A DNA stretch of 64,000 nt from Patellaria atrata CBS 101060 (Eukaryota > Ascomycota > Dothideomycetes > Patellariales > Patellariaceae), in the NCBI GenBank assembly GCA_010093705.1, contig MU006100.1:186001-250000 (forward strand), read 5' to 3'. Within the stretch, counting starts at the first letter, position 1; the number at the start of each line of letters is the position of its first letter. The position numbers were made by a program, and so were the translations under genes. The notes under the pieces were generated by a model that worked only from the letters and a program-made list of their open reading frames with translations, made no database searches and was not told where the DNA came from. Below are positions 11,355 through 22,900 of the stretch, piece after piece.

Positions 11355-14300
11355 ATGGCGGCCTATTCTAATCGCATGTCTACTTACTCTAACGTCTCCG
11401 CCGGTCCTAGGCCCCAGAATCAAGCCTCAACACAGGTCTCAACCACAACCCTCCTTAACGCTCTCCACACCAGCTATACATCGAGCCAACCGTATTTCCT
11501 CGAGCCTAGTACAAGTTTAGTGGTCAATACTTGGGTAACTGCGGCGAACCTTGGGCCGGATGGTCGATACGGTGGGACAGTTGATGTCGAACTCGGACGT
11601 AAAGCTTGGGAACATGCTCGACGACGAGCAGAAGATGGATGCATTGTGCTCTGGTAAGCATAGCATCAAATGCGCATAAGCGGAAACCTACTTACACAAA
11701 ATTTACAGCAACCTACACGAATCCGCACCATGCCTCTTCGCTCCATTCATATCTGCTCTTCCATTATCCGTCCCAGCCGTTTTCTATACCTCCCTAGATG
11801 TGGTACGAGCATTCACTCATTGTGTAACCCCACACAATGCCTCTGCTCCGAGATACTCTTCACTTGGTGCCACATTTGCTATGTCATTAGCAGGTAATAT
11901 CACAGGGGCTTCCTTAGCTTTATCTACGTCAGGTTTAGATACCTCACGAGGATTGATCAACGTTCCCTCCGACCCTGGATACCGGGCCTTTGATGTCTTC
12001 TACTATCTCACTACAAGCTCTGCGTCACAGGCCGAGAGGGAAGCCCTCAACTTGAAACCTTTGTCTAGCTACTCATTACTCAACAAATCCAACACATATC
12101 GCCCACCCTCCTACCTGATCAGTGCCGACGATGAAGCGGCAGCTGAGGACTTCAGATCCAATCTTAGGGCTATCGGTATTAAGGGGAAGAGTATGCGTAA
12201 CCTTATCGCTGCGTTAACAGCACTTCTCAAACTTGGAGACTCCCTTGGGTTTCTCGTAGATCAGGAAGTTCTGGCCGACATTTGCCAGGAATGTGCGCCG
12301 TTTCTTGATCTCAGTCCAGAGGTGCTTCAAAATAAATGCGATACTCTAGAGCGCGAGGTCCTGATTTCTGCCATATACGAAGCTATTGTTGATTGGGTAA
12401 TTGCCCAAGCTAATATCGCCATTCGACAAGAGTTACGTGGAGCAAAAATCGATCTTTCATCCAGTGGTAGCGATTTCGACCGATCTGGAGCCGCCACTCC
12501 CAGGTCCAGCGAAGAAGATGGGGACACAGTTAGCATTACAGTTGTTGACATTCCTGACCCTACCCTTAGCAAGGCCGTTGCTCTAAGGAACGTATTTGAC
12601 GATACCCAAGGAATCAATCTGGAAATGAAAGAAGATGGGGTAGAAATCATACCAGCCGGATCTTCCGTTCTGAGGGAAATGAACGCTGCAATTGCTGCCA
12701 GTGAGGCCGATCTGGGTATCTCTTCTGGGCCTCTCGGACGCGAGCGCGAACTGGAGCGCGACCGTCGAGAGGGAGTGCTTGAAAAGCTAGTTCACCACAT
12801 GCCAGACGGAACGCTAACGAAAGAGATTCTGCTGCCAACAGCCGGGGAAGGAATTGTACTAGGAAAACATGGACGTTTTGAGTTACCCGCAATCCTCAGT
12901 AGCAGCCGTGTCTGGTTTCAGCTTTCATTGCATCCTACTGATGAATCTCCTGCAAATCTAGCTCACGCCGCGTCCACGACCTCGGCATGGTCGGCTGCCT
13001 CGGTTTCTAGCCAGTTAAGGACCTGGAGACTTCCAGAATGGTCCAACCGTCGAAATAAGAATCTCGAATTCACCGCCGATTTTGATCTGGATGAATTTAT
13101 CCAACGGTACTCCCGTCTCGGTTGTAAAGAGGGTAGAGACGGTGTTGAAAGCTGGGCTATGGAACGCGGCTGGAGTAACGGCGAAGTGGTTATCGGCAAT
13201 GAGCGCATTTGGATTCGAGAGAGCGCATGGTGGGAAGCGGAAACCATGCTGGACCTCAAACCGATCGAAGATCCCTCGCCAGCTAACATGCTAGGTGGTT
13301 TGGTTGGAGCTGCAGGCATGGAAAGTGGCTACTCAGTTCAAAGCCCCGGTCTTGGAGGTGGATTCTTCGGACCCCAATATCATGATGAGCCTACTCCCCA
13401 AGGCAGCCGTGACAATCTTCTTCAACGCCAGCAAAGCTCAGCTACTATGAACGGAGCTCGAAGCGTTCTCGGAGCTCGTTCACTTGCACCTACTGCTGCC
13501 CGCACAATGCACAGTGCTGGTGGTGGCGATTACGGCCTAGGTCGCAGAGGTGACGATTACAAAGGGGATATAGCATATGATGGCTTCGATCCAGAACTAG
13601 CTGATGGCAAAGTGGTTGAAGAACAACCTATATCAGGCACCCGAAAGATTTGGGTCGCGATTGTATGGGCATTGACCTTCTGGATTCCGTCGCCCCTGCT
13701 GTCTTTCGTTGGTCGTATGCGCCGACCGGATATTAGAATGGCTTGGAGAGAAAAGGTTGTTCTCGTCTTCGTCATTTTCTTGATCAATGCCGCCATTGTC
13801 TTCTACATCATATTTCTAGGACGGTTATTGTGCCCGGATCGCGATAAAGTATGGAACGAGAAAGAAGTTTCGTACCATCAGGGTAAAAATGATTTCTGGG
13901 TAAGTCATCGTGGAGTAGTGTACGATATATCAAGCTTCTGGAGGCAACAACACAGCGACATCAATGTCAAAGTGACCGACACCGTCATGGAGGGCATCGC
14001 TGGAAAGAGTGTCGACAACTATATTGTACCTCCATTGACTTTAGCTTGTCCCGGGCTCGTAAAAAACCCAAGTCTACAACCTCTTCAGTTCAATACCAGT
14101 CTAGAGCAACGTGAGGCTGTGCATATATCTGGCAAGCTGCAACCGGATATTTCCAGCGAACTCCACCATGACGATTGGTACTCAAACAGGTTCTTACCCA
14201 GGATGCGAGAATATAGGAAAGGAAGACTCGTAATTTCAGAAAAGAAGATCAGAAGAGAAGGTAGGAATGACCGTCACATGTGGTTCACAATGGGAGATAG

Positions 14301-16813
14301 GGTTTACGATTTGACGGATTATTTCCATACCATTGAATCGGTACCTGGCTTTACGGAGTACGAATTTCTTGATCCTAAGCTTGTTGAGATCGTACAAAGC
14401 AATCCTGGAGGCGATATTACCGAAGACTTCCGGAGCAGATTGAACAGGACTGCAAGGCGTGACAACCTCGAGTGTCTCAGTCAGCGATTTTACGTCGGTA
14501 GGACTGACATCAGAGACACCCCGAAGTGTCAAGTAAACAATTGGCTCTTACTTGCATTCACGCTCGTCATCTGTGCCGTCATTCTTGTAAAGTTCTTAGC
14601 TGCTCTTCAGCTCGGTTCAAAGCGTCGTCCATCCCCTCAAGACAAATTTGTCATCTGTCAAGTTCCTGCTTATACCGAAGGAGAGGACCATCTCCGAAAA
14701 GGCCTCGATTCTTTAACGGCATTAGCATATGACAATAAGAGGAAGCTAATCTGCGTTATCTGCGATGGTATGATTGTTGGTGGTGGTAACGATCGTCCTA
14801 CCCCGAAAATCGTCCTCGACATTCTTGGTGTCGATCCTAAGATTGATCCTCCTGCTTTACCGTTCAGGTCTGTAGGACAAGGTAGCGAGCAGCTCAACTA
14901 CGGCAAGGTTTACTCTGGTCTCTACGAATATGAAGGCAATGTCGTCCCATACCTTGTCGTAGTCAAGGTTGGAAAAGAGTCTGAGCAGGGCAAGTCAAAG
15001 CCTGGAAATCGCGGCAAGAGGGATTCTCAAGTCCTTCTCATGAGCTTCCTCAATCGTGTCCATCACCGCTCGTCTATGAACCCTCTTGAGCTTGAAATGT
15101 TCCACCAGATTAACAATATCATCGGTGTGGATCCTGAGCTATATGAGTACCTCTTCATGGTTGACGCCGATACTATGGTCAAAGAAGATTCGCTCACACG
15201 CCTGGTTGCAAGCTGTGCCAATGACGCTAAGATTGCCGGTATTTGTGGAGAGACTAGCTTGGAGAATGAAGAACGCAGTTGGTGGACTATGATTCAGGTC
15301 TATGAATACTATATCTCCCATCACCTGGCTAAGGCGTTCGAAAGTTTGTTCGGGAGTGTTACCTGTTTACCTGGATGGTATGATAAATCTCTTCCCTCCT
15401 CCACACATTGACTCACAAAATTACAGTTTTTGCATGTATCGACTTCGCACAGCGGACAAGGGTAGACCTCTGATCATCTCTGATAAGGTCATCAACGAAT
15501 ATAGCGACATATATGTCGACACCCTGCACAAGAAGAACCTACTCTCGTTAGGAGAAGATCGTTACCTCACCACGTTAATGACAAAGCACTTCCCACAAAT
15601 GTCCTACAAATTCGTTCCAGATGCCAAGGCTCAAACGGCTGCCCCTGAGACATGGAGCATTCTCCTTTCCCAGAGACGTCGTTGGATTAATTCCACCATT
15701 CACAATCTCTGCGAACTCGTCTTCCTCAAAGATATGTGTGGCTTCTGTTGTTTCAGCATGCGTTTCGTCGTCTTCATCGATCTCACCGGTACCATCATCC
15801 TCCCCGCCACATGCGTCTACCTCGGTTACCTCATCTACACCGTCTCAAGCGGAACGGGTCAGTTCCCCATGATCTCCATTGTCATGTTAGCAGCGGTATA
15901 CGGTCTCCAAGCCATCATCTTCATCATCAAACGCCAGTGGCAACATATCGGCTGGATGATCATTTATCTCATCGCGTTCCCGGTATACTCCTTTGCACTT
16001 CCCATCTACTCCTTCTGGAAACAAGACGACTTCTCCTGGGGCAACACTCGTATTGTCATCGGCGAAAAGGGTAATAACAAGATAGTCGCTATTGCTGAGG
16101 ACGAGCGCTTCGACCCCCGCTCGATCCCGCTTCAAAGATGGGACGACTACGCCACCGCTAACAACCTCCCCGGCCGCCGTGGTGTCCTTCCCGGCGCCAT
16201 CAGCGAAAAAGGCCGCGCTACTGTCTATGAAGATGGTGGATTTGAGATGGACGATATGCAGAGCTTGTACGGCTCTGTTAAACCGGCCTCAACCATCCTG
16301 ACAGGCTTCCCCGGTGGTGGACATATGCCACCCCAGAGCCCCGCTTTTGGAGGCCTGACAAGGCAAAGCACATATAGCAACTTCAATCGGTATACCGATA
16401 ACCCAGTAGATGCGCAGCAAAGCAGACTTATGAGCATGGGCAATATGTCCGACGTCTATGCGCAAAACTATCCCTACGGTCAGCATCGCCCGAGTATGGG
16501 AAATCAGCTCCAGTCGTCCGACAACCTTATGACAGGCCATGCCCCGACACCACCACTCAACCGAGGTAGATCGCCGCTGGGCTTCCAGTCAAGGCCACAG
16601 AGCACGGTCAACTTCATGGGTGGGCCGGCACAAGGTCCAACAGATGCCATGATCACTGAGGCGGTTCAGGCGTGTCTGAGGGAAGTCGACTTGGACAATG
16701 TGACTAAGAAACAGCTCAAGGCGCTCGCCGAGCAGAGGTTGCAGACGCAGCTGTCTGGTGAAAGGAGGATATTCTTGGATCAGACAATTGATTTCGAACT
16801 GGCGAATATGTAA
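11355..16813 (+). CDS. csmB: Class VII chitin synthase with degenerate motor-like domain
   Basis: Exons 11355-11653, 11709-15377 and 15427-16813 join in frame to 1784 residues; the introns are 55 and 49 bp. The start chosen is the ATG giving [15 protein letters not shown]; an in-frame ATG 21 bases upstream (11334) is possible. The N-terminal head resembles the class V head but has no P-loop, and where class V has VDFPGFA this protein has VDIPDP, so ATP use is unlikely. Membrane segments follow near 750-770 and 781-802, then a cytochrome b5-like part, and another membrane segment near 1044-1068. The GT2 synthase core carries EDRYL and QRRRW (about 1368 and 1407), then more helices, a Gly/Ser/Met-rich linker and a C-terminal DEK_C domain. 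This is the CsmB type, called class VII (class VI in older schemes). Class V and VII enzymes are known to act together in wall integrity, fitting the shared promoter. Confidence 0.94.
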
Positions 16814-17302
16814 GGGAGGAAAGGAAAGCGTGTAGTCGCATTTTACGGACGGAAAATATTGCATTAATATTGGGAGTTCTGTGTTTTGATTTATGAGTGG
16901 GAGATTTGTTTCTATGCTTTTTTCTGTACACGTTCCTTTGGATGAGAGGGGGGTTGTGTACTCCGTGTGTAATGATCTATGTGTATATATTTATTCCTAC
17001 AAATAATCTCTCCAACGATAGTTGATGGGCTTTAATTCACGCTATATCTATTGTAGTGTGAATATCTTACTGAGACTGTAATCCCACCACTTCCATTAAC
17101 GTCTGGTCCACACGCGTCTAGGGTCCGTGCATAGCTTCAACGTCCAGCTCAGAGCTCCCGCCGCAATCCCCGAAGCCATAAGCCTGGATATCATCCCACC
17201 TCACCCCGAAGAAAATACACCCCTAGATACCCTCTTCTCGTCCTCTATACCCCTTTTCTCTCTATATCTCGTCAGATATTTCCCCTCTTTGTACTCTTCA
17301 CC
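16814..17302. other. Intergenic between class VII chitin synthase and END3
   Basis: Nearly 490 bases between two plus-strand genes. The first part is the AT-rich 3' flank of the chitin synthase. The last ~150 bases before the END3 start are pyrimidine-rich and look like promoter and leader. No other feature is seen. Confidence 0.5.
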
Positions 17303-18617
17303 ATGGCTCAAAAGAAAATCGAACAATGGGAAGTAGAGCGGTACTGGGAGATCTTCAGCTCGCTCTCAAACGGGGGAACGCACCTCAGCGGCTCACAAGC
17401 AGCGACAGTACTAAAGAACAGCCAGTTAAGAGATGATCAGCTAGAAAGGGTGTGGGACCTCGCGGACGTGGACGGAGATGGTAGTCTAGATTTCGAGGAA
17501 TTCTGCGTCGTTATGAGGTTGGTGTTTGATCTGGTGAATGGGGTATGTTCCTGCCGAATCTTCCTGTCTTCTGAACTACGGAAGGTTGCTTTTCAATTTG
17601 TGTATAGTTTGGGGAGAATTCCAACGCATAGGCTGACTAAGTTCTCAGGATTTGGCAGACGTACCACAAACGCTCCCCGACTGGCTCATCCCGGAATCGA
17701 AAGCGCACCTCGTCCAAGCCTCGCGCGCCCTCAGCGGCTCACAACCCCAATTCGAGCGACCCCCCTCCCCCGAGGACGACGCGCCCGGCCTCAAAGACGG
17801 CTTCGACTGGTACATGCCACCATCCGACAAATCGAAATACGAAGAGATCTACGCCGCGAACAAAGACTCCCACGGTGACGTCTCTTTCGAATCCCTCTCG
17901 CCCCTCTACGCCTCCCTCGACGTCCCCGACACCGACATCAGCAGCGCCTGGAACCTCGTCAACCCGAGCGCCCGTGAGGCCGTAGGCAAAGACGCCTGTC
18001 TGGCCTTCCTCCACATCCTCAACAACCGCCACGAGGGGTTCCGCATACCCCGCTCCGTCCCGGCGTCCCTCCGCGCCACTTTCGAAAAGGGCAATATAGA
18101 GTACAACATCGAACGGGTGCGGTCGCCGGCCCAGCGTTGGGGCACCTCCGGCGACACCGACACGGCCACCGGCCGCAAGGCTCGCTTCGGCGATACGTAT
18201 CTCTCGCGTCTCGGGGTCGGGGACCGCGCGGCATACAGGCCCAAGGGGACCGATTTCTCGGCTACGCGCCAGGACGCCGAGTGGGAAGAGGTGCGGCTGA
18301 AGAAACAGCTTAAGGAGCTCGAGGGGAAGATCGCCGCGGTGGAAGAGGCGGCGGAGAAGAGGAAGGGGAAGCGGGATTCGCGGCCAGCGCTCGTCAAACG
18401 GGAGCTCGAGCAGCTGCTCGATTATAAGAGGCGGGTTTTGAGGGATTTGGAGACGGGAGAGGGCAGGGGCAGGGATGCGGAGAATGTGAGGGGCGTTAGG
18501 GAGGATGTGGATGTTGTTCGGGAACAGGTTGATGGGCTGGAGAGACATTTGAGGGGGAGGGAGGAGAGGCTGGAGGAGTTGAGACGGTTGGTTGAGGAGG
18601 AGAAGGTGGGGAGGTGA
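17303..18617 (+). CDS. END3: END3, EH-domain actin/endocytosis regulator
   Basis: Exons 17303-17542 and 17649-18617, with a 106-bp intron, give 402 residues, the usual END3 length. The first ~80 residues form an EH domain with an EF-hand loop ([13 protein letters not shown] at about 55-67). The middle carries a second EH-like part, and the last ~110 residues are a charged coiled coil. END3 works with PAN1 and SLA1 at cortical actin patches, coupling early endocytosis to actin. The start is the ATG in CACCATGGCTC, and the N-terminus reads [18 protein letters not shown], as in other ascomycete END3 proteins. Exon 2 is strongly GC-rich at third positions compared with the chitin synthases. END3 lies in tandem downstream of the class VII chitin synthase, and endocytic recycling of chitin synthases makes that functionally reasonable, though shared regulation is only inference. 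Confidence 0.95.
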
Positions 18618-18783
18618 TTCAGATATGCGGTTGGGGAGGATGGGGAGACGAGGGGGATTTGTATTGTACACTACCCCCATTACTATCGTACAATTGCACA
18701 GCATGGCATTTTCAACGATTTCCGATCATCTGAAACCACCATCTCCCTTAGCGTAGATAATATCATTGCATGAGATATCCGAT

Positions 18784-18808
18784 ACACCACCACCGCCACC
18801 ACCACCAC
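18784..18808. repeat. CAC/CCA trinucleotide microsatellite
   Basis: A run of CCACCACCGCCACCACCACC with one interruption, in the 3' flank of END3. Confidence 0.85.
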
Positions 18809-19284
18809 CTCTACTGTCCCTGAAACCACCCAAAAGGGGGGAGATAAAGACCATTCTGCTTTTCGTTTGTCGTACCTGCTAATATAGCTCGTTTAAGCGT
18901 GTGGTTTGTTGTTTGTTATATCCGGTTTCAGAACCCGTTTTAGAAATAACTATTCAGCTATCTACTACTTACCACAATACGGCTACCTCGGCAGCGTCCA
19001 GACTCGGTGTGGTTCCGATATCTAAGTTAGAACTAGAGGTTTCGTGTGGGTGTATGTTAGGTCTGGGTCTAGTTATGGGGTTTGGATATATGCACTCTCA
19101 GAAGGGAAAGTGCTAGAGGTTAGGTTGGGTTTACGGTGTCGTGAAGAACAGAGTCTGAAGTCGGTTTTATAGGGGGTTAGGAGCGAGGGGAAGGATAAGG
19201 GTTTGGGTATATTGGATTGACGTGATTACCTGATAGGTAGATGTTGTGCTGGATAGGTATAGTTGTTAGTTGATCGGTGGGCGT

Positions 19285-19475
19285 TGAGTAGATAAGTTAT
19301 TATACCAGCGATTATGTAGGCTAGGTTAAGATAATACACCGACAGTTATATATCTTAGGTTAAGGGATTATACTGATGATTGTGTAGGCTAGGTTGATAT
19401 CCTAAGCCAACAATAATGTACCCTAGGCAGATATTCTAAACCAATAATTATGTAGGCTAGGTTCCTTTGTATTAA
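19285..19475. repeat. Degenerate 34-bp minisatellite
   Basis: The string ATGTAGGCTAGGTT (second copy TGTGTAGGCTAGGTT) recurs at about 19313, 19381 and 19449, exactly 68 bases apart. The intermediate halves (about 19347 and 19415) are weaker copies of the same unit, giving a basic period of 34. Upstream sequence from about 19285 is a more diverged copy. The array is AT-rich and lies in the convergent region between END3 and the transporter gene. Confidence 0.75.
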
Positions 19476-19940
19476 ATGCTAGAACACTATCAGTAACCCA
19501 CTTTACAATTAAGATGGAACAGTCCCTAGTCGCGAGAAGTCCACTTAAATTGGTATTGCGGAGGACGCATAGTATTTTACTGTCTGCGAGGAGTTCAATC
19601 GTAACGCTCTCCCGGAGCCCGGTGATCTGAGCAATAGTCCATCGGAGACCTTGGTGTCCATAGGGGTGTTGTTCTTGCAATTCCACGGGTCGTGGTTTGC
19701 GATCCGTTGTTTAATCGAGAAGTAAAATACACCATTAACCTATCCGAACACCTGCTTAAGAGCATATAGTAGTAACGAGGTACCTGATAACGTAACCCCT
19801 TTCTGACATGTAGGACTCAACATTTTACCATCCGTTCATCACCTGTTTGTATTCTCATCCACGACCTTTATCTCAAACATCGCGGGTAGTAAACCTGCAA
19901 TGGTCTGAAACACTATTCCAGTAGGGGTTTTCGCTGTAGG

Positions 19941-22900
19941 CTAATCTGATCCCCCGCTTCCACGCGCCTTCGTCCGTCCCTGAACCTCAACCAAACCCCT
20001 AAACATGCTCCCATCCGTGTCCATCAACGTCCGCGGATCGCCAACTTCAGCAATCCTCCCCGCATCCATGACAACCACGCGGTCAAAGTCTAGAATAGTA
20101 TCGAGTCGGTGGGCGATAGCGATGATTGTGCGGTCTGCGAAGCGGGTCCGTAGGATACGCTGCATGAGTGCATCTGTGGCGGCATCGACGCTGTTATGTA
20201 AGTCAGTAATAAACCACTGGTTCAGGAAAGGAGCCCCCCGTGAAATACCGTATAAGGGGGCATAGTTCTGAAATACTCGTACTCACCTGCTCGTTGCTTC
20301 GTCCAAGACCACAATCCTTCCCTCCATCACCATCGCTCTAGCCAGACAGAACAATTGTCTTTCCCCCTGGCTCAACATCCCCTCCACATTGTCCAATTTC
20401 ACATCTAACACGCTCTCCTCTTCCTTCTTCGCGAGCACTAGTTTTTCCCACAAGCCCACTTCCCTCAATGCCTCTACCATTTTCGAGTCGGGGACCCCGG
20501 GTCTAGAGACAGTCCGCTCCCGCCACGGTGTAAGGTTTTCTCTCACGCTACCATGAAGGAAAAGGGGGTCTTGTGGAAGTGCCACGATCTTTGAGCGTAG
20601 TACTGCGAGCGGTATGTTAGACGTCGGTACATCATCGATTAGAATCTCGCTGCTAGAAGGATTGGGCTGGTGTAAGAGGCCGAAAAGCGTGGCGACGAGA
20701 GTGCTCTTTCCGCTGCCAGTGCGGCCGCAGATACCTATCTTTTCACCAGCGGCAATACGGAGGTTGAGATCCTGAAGAACAGGTGTGGCAGTGGGACTAT
20801 AAGATGCTGTGACATTTCTGTATTCAAGGGCACCATGAGTAGGCCAGGTAAGCGGAGGAGGGGGCTGTGAAGTATCCCGTTCTTCGGAAGGTGTCGTATT
20901 TACAAATGAGCGGATACGAGCAACAGCACTCAGGGATGTTTCCAGATCGGTCCAGCTAGTGATCAAAATACGGATCTCGAGTCCGAGATCCATGATGCTT
21001 ACGAGTGCAAGACCGAGAAAACCCGGGTCGAGCTTATCGCGTAGTGGAATCGCGAGACCGACGAGCAATGTTGCGATTCCGGCGACCATCAGCTCGAGAA
21101 CGAGCTTGAGCCAGTTCTGGATGGCAAGAAGGAGGTAGAATGGAATGTTCGACTTATCCAGGAGTGTTTCGCTCTGGCGCTTGTACGCCTCAGACCAGCC
21201 AAATGCACGTACGGTAGAGATACCAGAAAGCGTTTCGAGGAAGTGAGTACAGAGAGGTGATTTCGCTTCGAGGTCCATCAGACGTACTTGGCGGGAAGTG
21301 CGCAGGTAGACTCTTTGAATAAGCCATGCGACAGCAAGTAAAAATGGGATGACAGCCGCTATGGGTGGTGTTGCGATAATAAGAACACAGAACTGTGCAA
21401 GCATCTTGAACGCTTCACCAGAGACATTTATCCAAGAGAAGGGAAGCATAATATCAACGATTATCATATCTTGAGAGAAGCGGTTCGTGATACTTCCAAT
21501 GTCGGTCGTGGTTATAAAGGAGAAAGTTGCACGCATAAGGGTATCCAACTGCTTGCCATGTAATGCAAGACTAGAGTTAGGGATTAAACGGATGGCGAAG
21601 TGTCCAATCCAGAAGCTGACGAAGATGAAATCCAGCACTGTGATAGCTCCAAGGATACCGATATTCTGAGAAACCGCAGAATGAGTAGAGTTGTCAGATG
21701 CAGCCCAGATCTTCAGGAAGATGACTGTAAAGAATTAGCCAATTTAGGATCACAATGGGCCACTGATCTGTGTACAACCCTAGAATCGATACACATACAC
21801 CCCTCCGTTCGGATACATGTACATCTTCCATCAACCAATTGGGCCGTTTATCATGCTGAAAGATACACTAAGCAACCCATACTGTACAAGTGCACTATAG
21901 GATTAGAACTAGCCTTTGAAGCATTTCATGGAGTAGTTGATAGCAAAGTGCGACTGTACTAGACGACTGCCGATATAAGCCACGATTGGTTGAGACAGGT
22001 GCGTGCGTGTACATCAAACGAAGAGAGTGTACTTTGTATCAAAACTGAGGTGATGTACGCAGACCGTAGGTCTCATGATTAGGAGAAAAGACTTACATTG
22101 AGCCGCAGTTGCCCCAGCACTGATAACCGTATTGAGCATGTATAGAATGACATCCGGTTTCCCAATGGCGTCTAAGAAGTAGAGCAGACATCTTATGTCA
22201 CCAGATCTGCGGTCGAAATCATCACCAACTGGGTCCGCTGATACCGGGGGATGTCCTATTTTAGTTGATTTAAGCACCTCCCACTCTTCGTCAATGATAT
22301 CTTCATGGGTGAATATCTCTTTCTCGGCGTCTTGTTCCTCTCGCGACGATCTGCAGATCTCCGGAAGATATATGGACTTAGTCGAGATTTCTGCAAAAGT
22401 TCCCTGCTCGACAATCCGCCCGGATGACATAATCACGATGTTATCCGCTTCAGTGCTCAGCCAATGTGTCGAATGTGTAGCAAGAATGATGGTTGCGTTG
22501 CATTTCCTCAAGATTCCATTTCGGCCAAAAATACGCGTGAAGACGAGCTTTTCCGTTGTACTATCGAGCCCAGACAGTACATCATCGATGACTAACGTCG
22601 ACTTCCTAGAATAGACCGCTCGAGCTAAAGCTATTCGATTCTTCTGTCCACCACTTAAGGTGATCCCCTTGGAACCAACCATGCTCTGATCACCAGCCTT
22701 CAATTCTTCAAAGTCTTGACGGAGACCACAGCACCATATGACCCGGTCATACCACCCATGGTCGTATAGATCCTCCCCCACAATATTGTCACGGATCGAA
22801 GAGTTCCGGAGCCATGGTGTTTGCGCGCAAAAAGCAATTCCCATCTGAGATTCCTCGACCGTTCCCTTGATAAGTATGGTTTCCCTTACCAAAGAGTGAA

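Larger units (their letters stand above)
18618..19940. other. Convergent intergenic region with microsatellite and minisatellite
   Basis: About 1.3 kb between the ends of END3 (+) and the ABC transporter (-). It holds a CCACCACCG/CCACCA-type trinucleotide run at about 18784-18808 and a degenerate 34-bp minisatellite at about 19285-19475, listed separately. Short frames near 18901 and 19423 show no domain and are not supported as genes. Confidence 0.6.

Noticed and set aside
19423-19686. Minus-strand 87-codon frame overlapping the minisatellite
   Set aside because: Begins in repeat DNA and has no recognisable domain or gene context.
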